Positions 25,801 to 34,187 are shown, counted from the stretch's first letter. The stretch: 64,000 bases of DNA from Pseudomonas wayambapalatensis (GCA_014268975.2 CP077096.1:1882501-1946500), one strand, 5' to 3'. Numbers and translations: made by a program. Notes: generated by a model from the sequence alone, not told the origin.

Positions 25801-26431
25801 GGTCTCTACCGAACCGCTGGCCGATGCCCTGTCGAGCATGCACAGCGACATCCGCGTGGTCCCCAACATGCTCGCCGCCTCCTTGTGGACGGGCCTTCGC
25901 AGTGAGCGTCAGACCAGCGCGCGGCCACGTGTAGGCTGGGCGGGCGGCACCAGTCACCGAGGCGACCTGGAGTTGCTGCTGGAGGTGGTGCGCACACTGG
26001 CCGACGAAGTCGACTGGGTTTTCTTCGGCATGTGCCCCGAGATGCTGCTGCCTTACGTGAAGGAGTTTCACCCGGCCATTTCGTTCGGTGACTACCCGCG
26101 CAAGCTGGCCAGCCTCAACCTTGATCTGGCCCTGGCACCGTTGGAGCAGAACCTGTTCAACGACTGCAAGAGCAACCTGCGGCTACTCGAGTATGGCGCC
26201 TGCGGCTTCCCGGTCATCTGCACCGACACCAAGGCCTATGCCGGCTACCTGCCGTGCACCCGGGTGGCCGACAACACCACGGCGCAGTGGCTGGAAGCGA
26301 TTCGCATGCACCTCGACGACCCGGCCGCCAGCTACCACCAGGGCGATGCGTTGCGCGAGGCGGTACTGAGCGACTATGTCCTTACCGAACACCATCTGCA
26401 GCACTGGGCCAACGCCTGGCTGGCTGACTGA
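22856..26431 (+). CDS. Large multidomain glycosyltransferase, flagellin glycosylation island (gene 1)
   Basis: A 1191-residue protein with four units. Residues 1-310: GT-A family 2 domain (LVSIAIPAFNPEFFR; DDD at 94-96 in FLCDDDVLFG, an intact metal-binding motif). About 340-560: a second GT2-like domain lacking DxD (LLLLRAGDRAHPHA). About 580-830: a third (VSILIHAAGELAVLMRCVESL; LLLLDAACVLF). About 910-1191: GT-B domain (RPRVGWAGGTSHRGD; NLRLLEYGACGFPVI with Glu near 1112). Start GTG at 22856 with weak GAGTGAG upstream. Position between flgL and fliC corresponds to fgt1/fgt2 of the P. syringae island, whose products put glycans on flagellin Ser residues. Acceptor and sugar here are inferred. 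Confidence 0.85.
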   Translation: MNAHPLVSIAIPAFNPEFFRATLASAIGQDYPDLEIVVCDDSRGDQIAAICDELRAGCAVPLRHVRNPERLGFARNLQRCLEQSSGELIKFLCDDDVLFGTCISQQARVLSDHSQVSMVICQRLLCAADDVLLPARSLNFVISLNSAVINGTDLLESVADGVPNLFGGISHALLRRDEVQAYLPALVGEGQGFAARLDLALYACLLRRGHLCSLDQVLSLERVHAGRLSHQGSMVEAAKTESEWLLQMLAESTGEPAPADGWVRTLPLAEYTGAADQVWEEMDLRRFYSGQMANLGQQIGTDSISFDELYAEWLESRQLSAGQVSLLPKRIEQWPRQPRIAVAVLAEAGDEKVLRTTLQSLQGQSYPARHTLVLGPAALAAQVQGEARHLHSQGDHFVELGQWLATAQDIDWLLLLRAGDRAHPHALVIMAERVALRGDSLCLYIDEGANDNLAPSCPIFKPDFNLDLMRSLPYVGRLLAFDAKALRELGGFDASFATLAPHDLLWRMVEVHGLQVVEHIAEVLVQCHHRYADWLNDAQAHVQAPRVLQAHFERLGVQAQVTGIEGSMMTRVTYLHPQAASVSILIHAAGELAVLMRCVESLFAHTAYADFEVLLVASGETSPEVRDWLGGLQGLGSDQLRVCQADATGRAQSFNEASRQARGDYLLLLDAACVLFDGRWLQELMQLGQRPEVGMVGPKLFDNNGSVLSAGLVMGMNGTAGTPFLSCAVNADGYMNRLSLVQNWSALSLDCLLVRAALFAELGGLDTAAFEVSLFDADFCLRAREAGYLSVWTPFSRVAQVPVPAQEQPAPQSLLADQERLYERWLAWVAFDPAYNRNLSLKLPNFNFEPGLRGGWDPFIARAMPSVMGLPSSTSAIGHYRVSQPFAELEKAGWIQGRIDYSAPSLIELEREKPDVVILQCRYTPASLRDIARFKRFSNTRRIYELDDYIIDPPKKNDHARNLPRNMRELVSEAIGLCDRVVVSTEPLADALSSMHSDIRVVPNMLAASLWTGLRSERQTSARPRVGWAGGTSHRGDLELLLEVVRTLADEVDWVFFGMCPEMLLPYVKEFHPAISFGDYPRKLASLNLDLALAPLEQNLFNDCKSNLRLLEYGACGFPVICTDTKAYAGYLPCTRVADNTTAQWLEAIRMHLDDPAASYHQGDALREAVLSDYVLTEHHLQHWANAWLAD

Positions 26432-26438
26432 AATCCAG

Positions 26439-26460
26439 GCGCAGGGCCCAGGCCCTGCGC
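26439..26460 (+). repeat. Perfect inverted repeat between glycosyltransferase genes 1 and 2
   Basis: GCGCAGGGCC (26439-26448), CA, GGCCCTGCGC (26451-26460). No T-run follows, so it is not a standard terminator; it may trim or attenuate the long transcript. Confidence 0.5.
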
Positions 26461-26487
26461 AGAACCGAACTCTTGAACAGGTGCCTT

Positions 26488-29208
26488 ATGATCGATACCG
26501 CAACTGGCTCGCACACTGAAGTGACCGTTGTCCTGCTTGGGCATGACCAGGCGGATCACCGCGCCCGCGCACTCCACTACTACGCCAGCCAGGGCGTTCC
26601 ATGCCTGGCGCTGGAGCCGGCAGGCCAACTCGGTGCACTGCTCGAGCAGGTGAACACGCCTTTCGTCTGCCTGGCGCTGGATGCCGACTTCGTGCTCGCC
26701 GATGCGCTGGGCAAGGCTGCCGCCCATCTGCTTGCACAGCCGCAGGTGAAGGGGGTGCAGGGGCATGCCCTGGCCTATGCGGCGGGCAACTGCAAGCTGA
26801 GCTACCACAAGCTCGGTGCATTCGTCGCGCCCCAGGCCGCAGAAGACGCTCTGGCGCGCCTGCGTCGTTATGGCCACAGCGGCCAACAGGCCTGGCGTGC
26901 CGTACTGCGTGTGGCTACCCTGCAGACTGCGCTGGCAGGCCTGCCGCAAGAGCTGGATGCCGCGGGCTGGCGTGTGGCGCTGGGCTACGCGATCCTGCTG
27001 CAAGGCGAGATCGGCAGCCTCGAGCAGACCGATGTGGTCTGCGAACTGCTGGACAACGACCTGGGCGCAGCCGCCCGCGAGGAGCGCCTGACCCAGACCG
27101 TACGCAGCCTGCGCCAGTGGGATGAGGCGGCGGGTGTGTGTGCCGGCGAAGAAGGTTTCGTGGTGCTCAACCGCTTCGTGCGCAGCAGCTACGATCAGGG
27201 CGAGACGCCGCTGCTGTTCAGCTCCGACTGGGCCAGCGTGATTGACGACCCTGATCAGACCTTCGAGCCGCGCCAGTATGTCGAGCTGCCGTACTACAAC
27301 GGCAAGCTGTTCCAGCGCCTGAGCGAAATCGAGTTCCTCTGCCATGCCTGGCCGACCGGCGAGCGTCACCTGCATGCGCTCGAAGGCGCCTGGGTGCGCC
27401 AGCACGACTTGCTGCAAGTACATCCGAACGACACCAACGACAGCCTGCAGCAGCGCTACCTGCACGCGCTGGGCCTGGGCCTGTTCAACCGGGACGTATG
27501 CCAGCGCCTGATGCCGCTGTTGGCCGGTGCCAAGGACGTCCACCATGTTCGCGAAATGCAGGACTGGCTGACCCGCCTGGGCAGCGTTCCGGCACCCGAT
27601 GCCCGCGCATTGCTCGAGACGACGCCGTCCGGCAAGTTGCTGGCCGCGATTGCCGCCGCGACCCCGGCCGAGGCCGACCGCGCCCGCGCGCAGGCCTACC
27701 TGGCGCGCCACCCGGCTGCGCAGATCGCCTTCGTGGTGCTGGACCTGGAGAATGACGACCAGGCACTGCAGGCCACCTTCGACAGCCTGCTGGCCAGCGG
27801 CCTGCGCAACTTCAAGCTGGTGGTGCTCAAGGGCGGCAAGCCTCCGGCGATTACCACTGCGCGCGACACCCTGCACTTCATCCAGGTCAACGACGGCAAC
27901 TGGGCGACCCACCTGAACCAGGTGGTGAAACAGCTTTCCAGCGAGTGGCTGCTGCTGCTCGATGCCGGCGACGTGCTGCTGGCCGGTGGCCTGCTGCGTC
28001 TGGCGGTGGAGTTGACCCAGGCGCCGGGGTGCCAGGCAATCGCTGCTGACGAAGTGCAGCGTGACAGCGATGGCCGCCTGCTCGACGTGATCCGTCCGGG
28101 CAGCGACCTGGACCTGCTGCGTAGCCAGCCGGGGCTGATGTCGCGGCACTGGCTGGTACGTCGCCAGGCCGTGCTCGATCTGGGTGGCTACAGCGAGTCC
28201 TACCGTCATGCGCAGGAATACGACCTGTTGCTGCGCCTGGTCCAGCAGCAGGGTGTTGGCTGCCTGGCGCACATGGATGACTACCTGGTCATCGGCCAGC
28301 AGCCCGAGCAGTCTCTGACAGACGAAGCGGCCAAGGTCCTCAACCGTCACCTGACCGAACTGGGCTACCGCGCCCAGATCAGTGACCAAGGCAGCGCAGG
28401 CCTGACCGTCGATTTCCGTCATACCGCCACGCCGCTGGTCAGCATCCTGCTGGCAGGCGAGGGCGATACCGCACAGTTGCAGGTATCGCTGACCGGGATC
28501 TTCCAGCGCACCCGTTACCCGCGCTTCGAAGTGGTGGTGGCCTTGCCGGGGCACGACAGCGCAGGACAGGCGGCGATTGCCCAGGCCTTCGGCACGCGCG
28601 TGCGGCTGATTGCCGGTGAGGCCCATGCCTCGCGCGAGCAACTGCTGGCGCTGGCCGCCGGGCAGGCGCGCGGCGATTACCTGGTGCTGCTCTCCGAGCG
28701 CTGCCATGTGATTACGCCGGCCTGGATCGAATCGCTGCTCAACGAGGCCCAGCGCCCCGAGGTGGGGATTGTCGGGGCCAGCTTGTGGGGTCGTGGCGAA
28801 ATCCTGCTGCATGCAGGCTACGAGCTGCTCGACGGCGGACAGGTCAATGCACCCTGGGCCGGCACCTCGGCGGCACGCAGCGCTGCGGCGCGCTGGCCGC
28901 TGTCGGTACGCGACTGCCCGGCGGTGTCCGGCGACTGCCTGATGATCAGCCGCGAAACCTTCGAGCAGTGCGGTGGCCTGCCGGCAACAGGTGCGGCAGA
29001 CCTGGCCCTGTGCCTGGCGGTACGCAGCAACGGCCTGATGGTGGTGTGGACGCCGCGTGCCAGGCTGATGGGCAACGAACTGGTGGTGCCCGCGGGGCAG
29101 GCTGTGCAGGCGCTGGCCGAGCAATGGCCTGGCGCGTTCCAGGGGCGTGCGCGGCTCGACGCCCAGGGCGCCGCGGGTGCACCGCAGTGGCTAGCACAGC
29201 TGGGATGA
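26488..29208 (+). CDS. Multidomain glycosyltransferase, flagellin glycosylation island (gene 2)
   Basis: A 906-residue protein. ATG at 26488 is chosen because ACAGGTG lies 5 bases upstream; a TTG five codons earlier is unlikely. N-terminal about 400 residues: a GT-A-like fold fragment (VTVVLLGHDQADHRARALHYY; FVCLALDADFVLADAL). About 411-620: GT2-like domain (QIAFVVLDLENDDQALQATF; LLLDAGDVLLAGG). About 650-880: another GT2-like domain (LVSILLAGEGDTAQLQVSL; YLVLLSERCHVITPAWIESLL). It lacks the C-terminal GT-B domain of genes 1 and 3. No canonical DxD is evident in the last domain. Co-directional with gene 1, 56 bases apart. Confidence 0.8.
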   Translation: MIDTATGSHTEVTVVLLGHDQADHRARALHYYASQGVPCLALEPAGQLGALLEQVNTPFVCLALDADFVLADALGKAAAHLLAQPQVKGVQGHALAYAAGNCKLSYHKLGAFVAPQAAEDALARLRRYGHSGQQAWRAVLRVATLQTALAGLPQELDAAGWRVALGYAILLQGEIGSLEQTDVVCELLDNDLGAAAREERLTQTVRSLRQWDEAAGVCAGEEGFVVLNRFVRSSYDQGETPLLFSSDWASVIDDPDQTFEPRQYVELPYYNGKLFQRLSEIEFLCHAWPTGERHLHALEGAWVRQHDLLQVHPNDTNDSLQQRYLHALGLGLFNRDVCQRLMPLLAGAKDVHHVREMQDWLTRLGSVPAPDARALLETTPSGKLLAAIAAATPAEADRARAQAYLARHPAAQIAFVVLDLENDDQALQATFDSLLASGLRNFKLVVLKGGKPPAITTARDTLHFIQVNDGNWATHLNQVVKQLSSEWLLLLDAGDVLLAGGLLRLAVELTQAPGCQAIAADEVQRDSDGRLLDVIRPGSDLDLLRSQPGLMSRHWLVRRQAVLDLGGYSESYRHAQEYDLLLRLVQQQGVGCLAHMDDYLVIGQQPEQSLTDEAAKVLNRHLTELGYRAQISDQGSAGLTVDFRHTATPLVSILLAGEGDTAQLQVSLTGIFQRTRYPRFEVVVALPGHDSAGQAAIAQAFGTRVRLIAGEAHASREQLLALAAGQARGDYLVLLSERCHVITPAWIESLLNEAQRPEVGIVGASLWGRGEILLHAGYELLDGGQVNAPWAGTSAARSAAARWPLSVRDCPAVSGDCLMISRETFEQCGGLPATGAADLALCLAVRSNGLMVVWTPRARLMGNELVVPAGQAVQALAEQWPGAFQGRARLDAQGAAGAPQWLAQLG

Positions 29209-29224
29209 CTGGCGCGCTAATTGC

Positions 29225-29252
29225 AAAAAAGCCGGGTTAAGCCCGGCTTTTT
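29225..29252. terminator. Terminator after glycosyltransferase gene 2
   Basis: AAAAAA then GCCGGG (29231-29236), 5-base loop, CCCGGC (29242-29247), then TTTTT. Symmetric A and T runs make it usable in both directions. It lies 16 bases past the stop, so gene 3 needs its own promoter or readthrough. Confidence 0.8.
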
Positions 29253-29271
29253 CATGCCCGCTGGCAAATTA

Positions 29272-29300
29272 TTGACAGGCTGCCGCCGCGATGGTTAGCG
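29272..29300 (+). promoter_or_regulatory. Possible sigma70 promoter of glycosyltransferase gene 3
   Basis: Perfect TTGACA at 29272-29277, but the -10 at normal distance is only TTAGCG (29295-29300). It sits just after the terminator and 30 bases before the next gene, where a promoter would be needed. Confidence 0.3.
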
Positions 29301-29330
29301 GCCTACCCTGATCCTGGAGTTCGCCCCCCA

Positions 29331-32300
29331 ATGTCGACCGCTGCGCAGCTGGATGCTCTTTCGCTCGAACAGGCGCTGACGCGCCTGCGCCTGATGTTCA
29401 CCAAGCCGGGGCATCCCTACTACCTGCTGGCACCTGCCTACCGTGATACCTCGTCCGGTATCGTTTCGATGCACTACCTCTGCCACATGCTCAACCTCAA
29501 CGGGCGCGAGGCTTACATCTACGGCACCGACGTGGTCAATCCCGATCTCAAGACGCCGTTGTTCGACCCGGCCATCGCCCGCCGCCACCTGGCTGAGGGC
29601 AAGGTGCCGATCGCGGTCTATCCCGAAGTGGTCAGCGGCAACCCGCTGGAGTGCCCGGTGGTGGCGCGCTACATGCTCAACTTCGAGAGTTTCATCAGCG
29701 GCAAGAGCATGAACGCGGCGGCGACCGACCTGATCTTCTACTACGCCGAGCGCCTTGCCGAGGCCCGTGGCGATGTCAACGTCGACCTGCTGTGCCTGCC
29801 CACCATCGACATCGAGCTGTTCGCTGCGGGCGCTGCCGATTGCGTGCGCGAAGGTGCCTGCCTCTACCAGAACCGTCACCCGCTGGAGCAGATCGACTAC
29901 GACCAGTTGCCTGCCGGCATTCGCCTGCTCAGCGTGGCCAATGCCCTGAGCCTGGCGGAGTTGGCCGAAGTGTTGCGCCATGCCGAGGTGCTGTACACCT
30001 ACGAATGGTCGATGACCTGTGTGATCGCAGTGCTGTGTGGTTGCCCTGTGCTGTTCATGCCGGGACATGGCGTTGACCAGCAGGTGCTCGACAACAGCTT
30101 CTTCGGTTGCGTCGGCTTTGCCATGGCCGACCAGCCCCGCGCCCTCGAACAGGCCCGGGCTACCGTTGGCGATGGTCTGCAGCGCTATGTGCAGCGCACC
30201 GCATCGTTCTGGCAGCAACTGGACACCTTCATCGCCAAGACCCAGGACGCAGCCGTGGCTGAAGCCTCGGGCAACCGGCACGGCATGCTCGACTGGTTGC
30301 GTCAGCGCTATCCATTGCCCAAGCAAGTGCAACGTCTGCAGCAGGAGCTGTCCGGGCCGCAGGCGCCGAAGCTTGCCGTGCTGGTGCGCGATCACGGCGA
30401 CCGTCAGGCGCTGTTGCGGACCCTGGAGAGTGTTGACCGTGGCCTGTATCGACAGGTGCAGGTGCATGTGCTGGGCGAGTGCGACCCGCAGCGCGTCGGT
30501 GTGCAATGGCAGGCGTGCGACCCACGTGAGCCGGTGGCGACGATCAATGCGCTGCTGAGCGATTGCGCAAATGACTGGTACTTGCTGGTCGAGGCTGGCG
30601 AGACTTTCGTCGCCAGTGGGTTGCTGGCGCTGGCGGTGCGTTTGCTCGATGCCCCCGAGGAATGCCTGGCGGTCTACGCCGACGAAGGTCTGCGCCGCGA
30701 GGGAGGGGATGTCGAGCTGGCGCTGCGCCCGGACCTTAACCTGGACCTGCTGCTGGCACTGCCGGGCAGCCTGTCGCGACACTGGGTCTATCGGCGCGAG
30801 GCGCTGGCAGCAGGGTTCGCCGGCGACTACGGGCGAGCCTTCGAGCTCGGCCTTCAGTTGGGCTTGCTGCTCGAACGCGGGCTGGGCAGTGTCATGCATG
30901 TCGCCGAGCCGCTATTGATCGGCAAGGGTGGGCCGCTGGCGGCCTGTGCCGACGAGCAGGCGGTCATCGCGCATCATCTGCGCCTGCGCGGCTATGAGCA
31001 GGCGCAGGTCTTTGCCCTTGATGACGTGCCGGGCGGTTATCGCATCGACTACGGTCATGCGCATGTCGCTTCGGTCAGCATCATGGTGCCGTTGCGCGGG
31101 CAACTGGTCGATTTCCAGCGCTGCCTGGAAACCCTGTTGACGCACACCGCCCATGAGCAGTTCGAGGTGTTGCTGATCGAGGCGGGCAGCGAAGACCCTG
31201 CGTTGCTCGAATGGCTGGACATGGTCGGGCAGATCGGTGAGGGGCGTTTCCAGGTGCTGCGCTATACCCCTGGCCAGCCATGGGCTGCGTTGTGCAACGC
31301 GGCTGCGCAGGAGGCGCGGGGTGATTATCTGCTCTGGCTCGACGGCCGCGCCGCGGTACTCGATAGCCACTGGTTGCCGGCGCTGCTCAATCACGCCCAG
31401 CGCCCTGAAGTCGGTGCAGTCGGCGGCAAGTTGCTGGCCGGTGACGGCACGGTACGCCAGGCTGGCCTGCTGCTGGGGATCGACGGTTCGGTGGGCGCGG
31501 CGTTCGCCGGTCTGCCTGCGCAGTCGACAGGCTACATGGCGCGCCTGGCGCTGGAGCAGAACTTCGCTGCGGTCGGTGGCGAGTGCCTGATGCTGCGGCG
31601 CGCGCTGTTCCTCGAGGCCGGCGGCTTCGATGCCAGCGAGTTGCTGGCGCCCTGGGCCGATGTCGATCTGTGCCTGAAGCTGCATCAGGCGGGCTATCTG
31701 AATGTCTGGACGCCGCATGCGCGCCTGCTGCTGGATGCGCCACGCGATGTGCTGGCCAGCGAAGAGCAGCACGATGCGTTGTATGCGCGCTGGTTGCCGC
31801 GTCTGGCGCACGACCCGGCCTACAACGGCAATTTCTCGCTGCGTGATGGGCAAGGCTTCATGCTGCAAAGCAATGACCTGAGCTGGCGACCCTTGCTGGG
31901 CAAGGTGCCGCGGGTATTGGCTTGCATTGCCGAGCAGGATGACCGGGCATTGTCGCGTCTGGTCCATCCGTTGGGGGCGCTGTGCGAAAACGCGTTGCTC
32001 GACGGCGCGGCAACCGTGGGGCTGCTGTCGCCGGTGGAGCTGGAGCGTTTTGCCCCGACCAGCGTGATCCTGCAGCGACCGTTGGATGATGCAGGGCTGC
32101 TGGCCTTGCGGCGGCTGAGTGCATTCTCCCAAGCGCTGAAGGTAGTGACGCTTGACGGTTATCCCGAACCTGCGCAGTTCGAGTCCGGCGAGGATCTGCT
32201 GCAACGCCTGCAGGCCGCGTTGATCCAGGCTGACCGCGTGCTGGTGCCGACGCCTGCGTTGGCCGAGTGGCTGCAGGGGCTGCACCAGGATATCCGGGTG

Positions 32301-32861
32301 CTGGAGAACGCCTTGCCGGTCGGCTGGGGCCGCCTTAAGGGCGAGCGGCAGGCAGGGGCCTTGCCACGTCTTGGCTGGATCGCCGGCAAGGACGACGAGT
32401 TGCTCGAGCAGGTAGTACCGGCCTTGTCGGGTGAAGTCGAGTGGGTGGTGCTGGGTGAGTGTGCCGGTAGCTTGAGGCCGTTCGTCAGCGAGTCGCACCC
32501 AGCGGTCGAGCCTGGGCATCTGGGCGAGGCCCTGGCGGCGTTGAACCTCGATCTGGCGCTGGTGCCCATGGCCGATTCCCTGGAAAACGCCTGTTCCGGT
32601 GACCTGCGCGTGTTGCAGCACGCGGCCTGTGCTCATCCGGTGATCTGCAGCCGAGTGCCGGGCTTTGCCGCAGGCGATGCCTTGCCGCTGTCGCGCGCGG
32701 GTAACCAGCCCGACGAATGGCTGCAGGCGATCCGTCTGCACCTGTCGGACCGTGACGCTTCGGCGGCACTGGGCGATGCGCTGCAGGCGGCTGTGCGTGG
32801 GCAGTGGCTGCTCGAAGGTGCGCGGCTGGAGAGCTGGTGCCGGGCCTGGTTACCCGATTGA
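29331..32861 (+). CDS. Large multidomain glycosyltransferase, flagellin glycosylation island (gene 3)
   Basis: A 1176-residue protein. About 1-330: a GT-B-like N-terminal domain (YYLLAPAYRDTSSGIVSMHY; YTYEWSMTCVIAVLCGCPVLF). About 345-560: GT2-like (KLAVLVRDHGDRQALLRTL; YLLVEAGETFVASG). About 581-830: GT2-like (VSIMVPLRGQLVDFQRCLETL; LLWLDGRAAVLDSHW). About 930-1176: GT-B domain paralogous to the end of gene 1 (PRLGWIAGKDDE; LNLDLALVPMADSLEN). In that last domain the gene 1 sequence LRLLEYGACGFPVI reads LRVLQHAACAHPVI, so the conserved Glu is Gln and the unit may be inactive. Flagellin is the inferred acceptor. Confidence 0.8.
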   Translation: MSTAAQLDALSLEQALTRLRLMFTKPGHPYYLLAPAYRDTSSGIVSMHYLCHMLNLNGREAYIYGTDVVNPDLKTPLFDPAIARRHLAEGKVPIAVYPEVVSGNPLECPVVARYMLNFESFISGKSMNAAATDLIFYYAERLAEARGDVNVDLLCLPTIDIELFAAGAADCVREGACLYQNRHPLEQIDYDQLPAGIRLLSVANALSLAELAEVLRHAEVLYTYEWSMTCVIAVLCGCPVLFMPGHGVDQQVLDNSFFGCVGFAMADQPRALEQARATVGDGLQRYVQRTASFWQQLDTFIAKTQDAAVAEASGNRHGMLDWLRQRYPLPKQVQRLQQELSGPQAPKLAVLVRDHGDRQALLRTLESVDRGLYRQVQVHVLGECDPQRVGVQWQACDPREPVATINALLSDCANDWYLLVEAGETFVASGLLALAVRLLDAPEECLAVYADEGLRREGGDVELALRPDLNLDLLLALPGSLSRHWVYRREALAAGFAGDYGRAFELGLQLGLLLERGLGSVMHVAEPLLIGKGGPLAACADEQAVIAHHLRLRGYEQAQVFALDDVPGGYRIDYGHAHVASVSIMVPLRGQLVDFQRCLETLLTHTAHEQFEVLLIEAGSEDPALLEWLDMVGQIGEGRFQVLRYTPGQPWAALCNAAAQEARGDYLLWLDGRAAVLDSHWLPALLNHAQRPEVGAVGGKLLAGDGTVRQAGLLLGIDGSVGAAFAGLPAQSTGYMARLALEQNFAAVGGECLMLRRALFLEAGGFDASELLAPWADVDLCLKLHQAGYLNVWTPHARLLLDAPRDVLASEEQHDALYARWLPRLAHDPAYNGNFSLRDGQGFMLQSNDLSWRPLLGKVPRVLACIAEQDDRALSRLVHPLGALCENALLDGAATVGLLSPVELERFAPTSVILQRPLDDAGLLALRRLSAFSQALKVVTLDGYPEPAQFESGEDLLQRLQAALIQADRVLVPTPALAEWLQGLHQDIRVLENALPVGWGRLKGERQAGALPRLGWIAGKDDELLEQVVPALSGEVEWVVLGECAGSLRPFVSESHPAVEPGHLGEALAALNLDLALVPMADSLENACSGDLRVLQHAACAHPVICSRVPGFAAGDALPLSRAGNQPDEWLQAIRLHLSDRDASAALGDALQAAVRGQWLLEGARLESWCRAWLPD

Positions 32862-32916
32862 AGGGGTGGTCTGCAGTGAGGATGTGACGCTGTCGTGTCC
32901 ATTCGACAAAAAACGC

Positions 32917-32955
32917 GTGACTTGAGAGTCACTTCGCGCATCTTCACTGTATATT
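32917..32955 (+). promoter_or_regulatory. Inverted repeat and possible promoter before the KASIII-like gene
   Basis: GTGACT-TGAG-AGTCAC (32917-32932) is a perfect dyad with 6-bp arms, followed 17 bases later by TATATT (32950-32955), a good -10. The -35 at the right distance would fall inside the dyad and is weak, as expected for an activator- or repressor-controlled promoter. About 120 bases of leader precede the gene. Confidence 0.35.
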
Positions 32956-33081
32956 GTCCGAACTAGGAGCCGCCGTCGCGCAGCCATAAACGTGGTCAGG
33001 AACAGGGGCGTCCCGTGTTTCCTGGCGTTTCGTCGTTGCGTACGCCGTGGGCTACTTCGCTGTTATTGAACGGGAAGCCAC

Positions 33082-34017
33082 ATGATTGGCATTAAAAGCA
33101 TCGCCAGTTACCTGCCGACTCAAGGGGTAGACAACTACGCCCAGGGCGCAAAATTCGGCAAGGACCAGGATTTCATCTTCGGCAAGATCGGTTCCACCTT
33201 CTTGCCGCGCAAGGACAGCGAGCAGGAAACCTCCGACCTGTGCGTCGAGGCTGCACGCAATCTGTTCGCCGCCAATCCTTCGCTCGACCCTGCCAGCATC
33301 GATGCAGTGATCGTCGTCACCCAGAATGGCGACGCCGAGGGGCTGCCGCATACCGCAGCGATCGTCCAGCACAAGCTGGGGCTTTCGACCCATGTCGCGG
33401 CGTTCGACGTTTCGCTGGGGTGCTCGGGCTATGTCTACGGCCTGTACGCGATGAAAGGCTTCATGGAAGCTGCGGGCTTGAAGAATGGCCTGCTGATCAC
33501 CGCCGATCCGTACTCGAAGATCGTCGACCCAGAAGACCGCAACACCACCATGCTGTTCGGCGATGCCGCCACCGCGACCTGGATGGGCGAGAATGCCGCC
33601 TGGCAACTGGGCAAGTCGCTGTTTGGCAGTGACGGTGGCGGGGCTGAGCACCTGCGCACCACCGATGGCAAGTTCTTCATGAACGGTCGTCAGGTCTACA
33701 ACTTCGCCCTGGTCAAGGTGCCAGCGCACCTGAACCAGTTGCTCGAAGCCAGCCAGCTGAAGGCTGACGACATCGACCTGTATTGCCTGCATCAAGGCAG
33801 CGCAGCTATCGTCGATGCGGTGTCGGCGCGCTTCGATGAGGGCGAGCACAAGGGCAAGTTCGTCAAGGACATGGTCGAGACCGGCAACACCGTTTCTTCC
33901 AGCATTCCGTTGCTGCTGGAGAAGCATGTGCTGGGTTCGACTCACAAGCGCGTTGCCCTCAGTGGTTTTGGCGTCGGCCTGTCGTGGGGCTCGGCGATCA
34001 TCGAACGCACTGATTGA
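33082..34017 (+). CDS. 3-oxoacyl-ACP synthase III-like enzyme of the glycosylation island
   Basis: A 311-residue thiolase-fold condensing enzyme. The FabH-type Cys-His-Asn triad is intact: C114 in SLGCSGYVYGL, H237 in CLHQGS, N269 in ETGNTVSSS; the C-terminal GFGVGLSWGS loop is typical. It departs from housekeeping FabH in the N-terminal part (KDQDFIFGKIGSTF rather than the usual DEWI region). P. syringae has a KASIII-like orf3 at the same position between its flagellin glycosyltransferases and fliC. A role in making the acyl group (for example hydroxybutyryl) of a modified viosamine-type sugar is inference. Preceded by GGGAAGCCAC; ends at a strong terminator. Confidence 0.85.
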   Translation: MIGIKSIASYLPTQGVDNYAQGAKFGKDQDFIFGKIGSTFLPRKDSEQETSDLCVEAARNLFAANPSLDPASIDAVIVVTQNGDAEGLPHTAAIVQHKLGLSTHVAAFDVSLGCSGYVYGLYAMKGFMEAAGLKNGLLITADPYSKIVDPEDRNTTMLFGDAATATWMGENAAWQLGKSLFGSDGGGAEHLRTTDGKFFMNGRQVYNFALVKVPAHLNQLLEASQLKADDIDLYCLHQGSAAIVDAVSARFDEGEHKGKFVKDMVETGNTVSSSIPLLLEKHVLGSTHKRVALSGFGVGLSWGSAIIERTD

Positions 34018-34036
34018 GCGTTGTCGCGGTATCTGC

Positions 34037-34070
34037 AAAAGCGCCGAACGGGTGACCGTTCGGCGCTTTT
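34037..34070. terminator. Strong bidirectional terminator after the KASIII-like gene
   Basis: AAAA, GCGCCGAACGG (34041-34051), GTGA loop, CCGTTCGGCGC (34056-34066), TTTT: a perfect 11-bp stem. It insulates the fliC promoter. Confidence 0.88.
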
Positions 34071-34187
34071 GTATTTCTGCTGTCTATCAGCCGTTCTGCG
34101 CACGCCGCCGGACGCTGTATTTCTGGCGTCAAACCCTTGATTTTATTGGGGTGGCAGCGTGCCACTAAAAAAATTCGCAAAACCCCC

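Noticed and set aside
26374..29124. 916-codon minus-strand open frame opposite glycosyltransferase gene 2
   Set aside because: Shadow frame, His/Gln/Arg-rich, crossing the intergenic hairpin; the plus-strand protein has clear GT2-type domains.
34156..34180. Sigma54-like GTGGCAGCGTGCCACT before fliC
   Set aside because: The GG-N10-GC spacing fails, and the sequence is better read as a small TGGCA/TGCCA dyad; the sigma28 promoter just downstream accounts for fliC.
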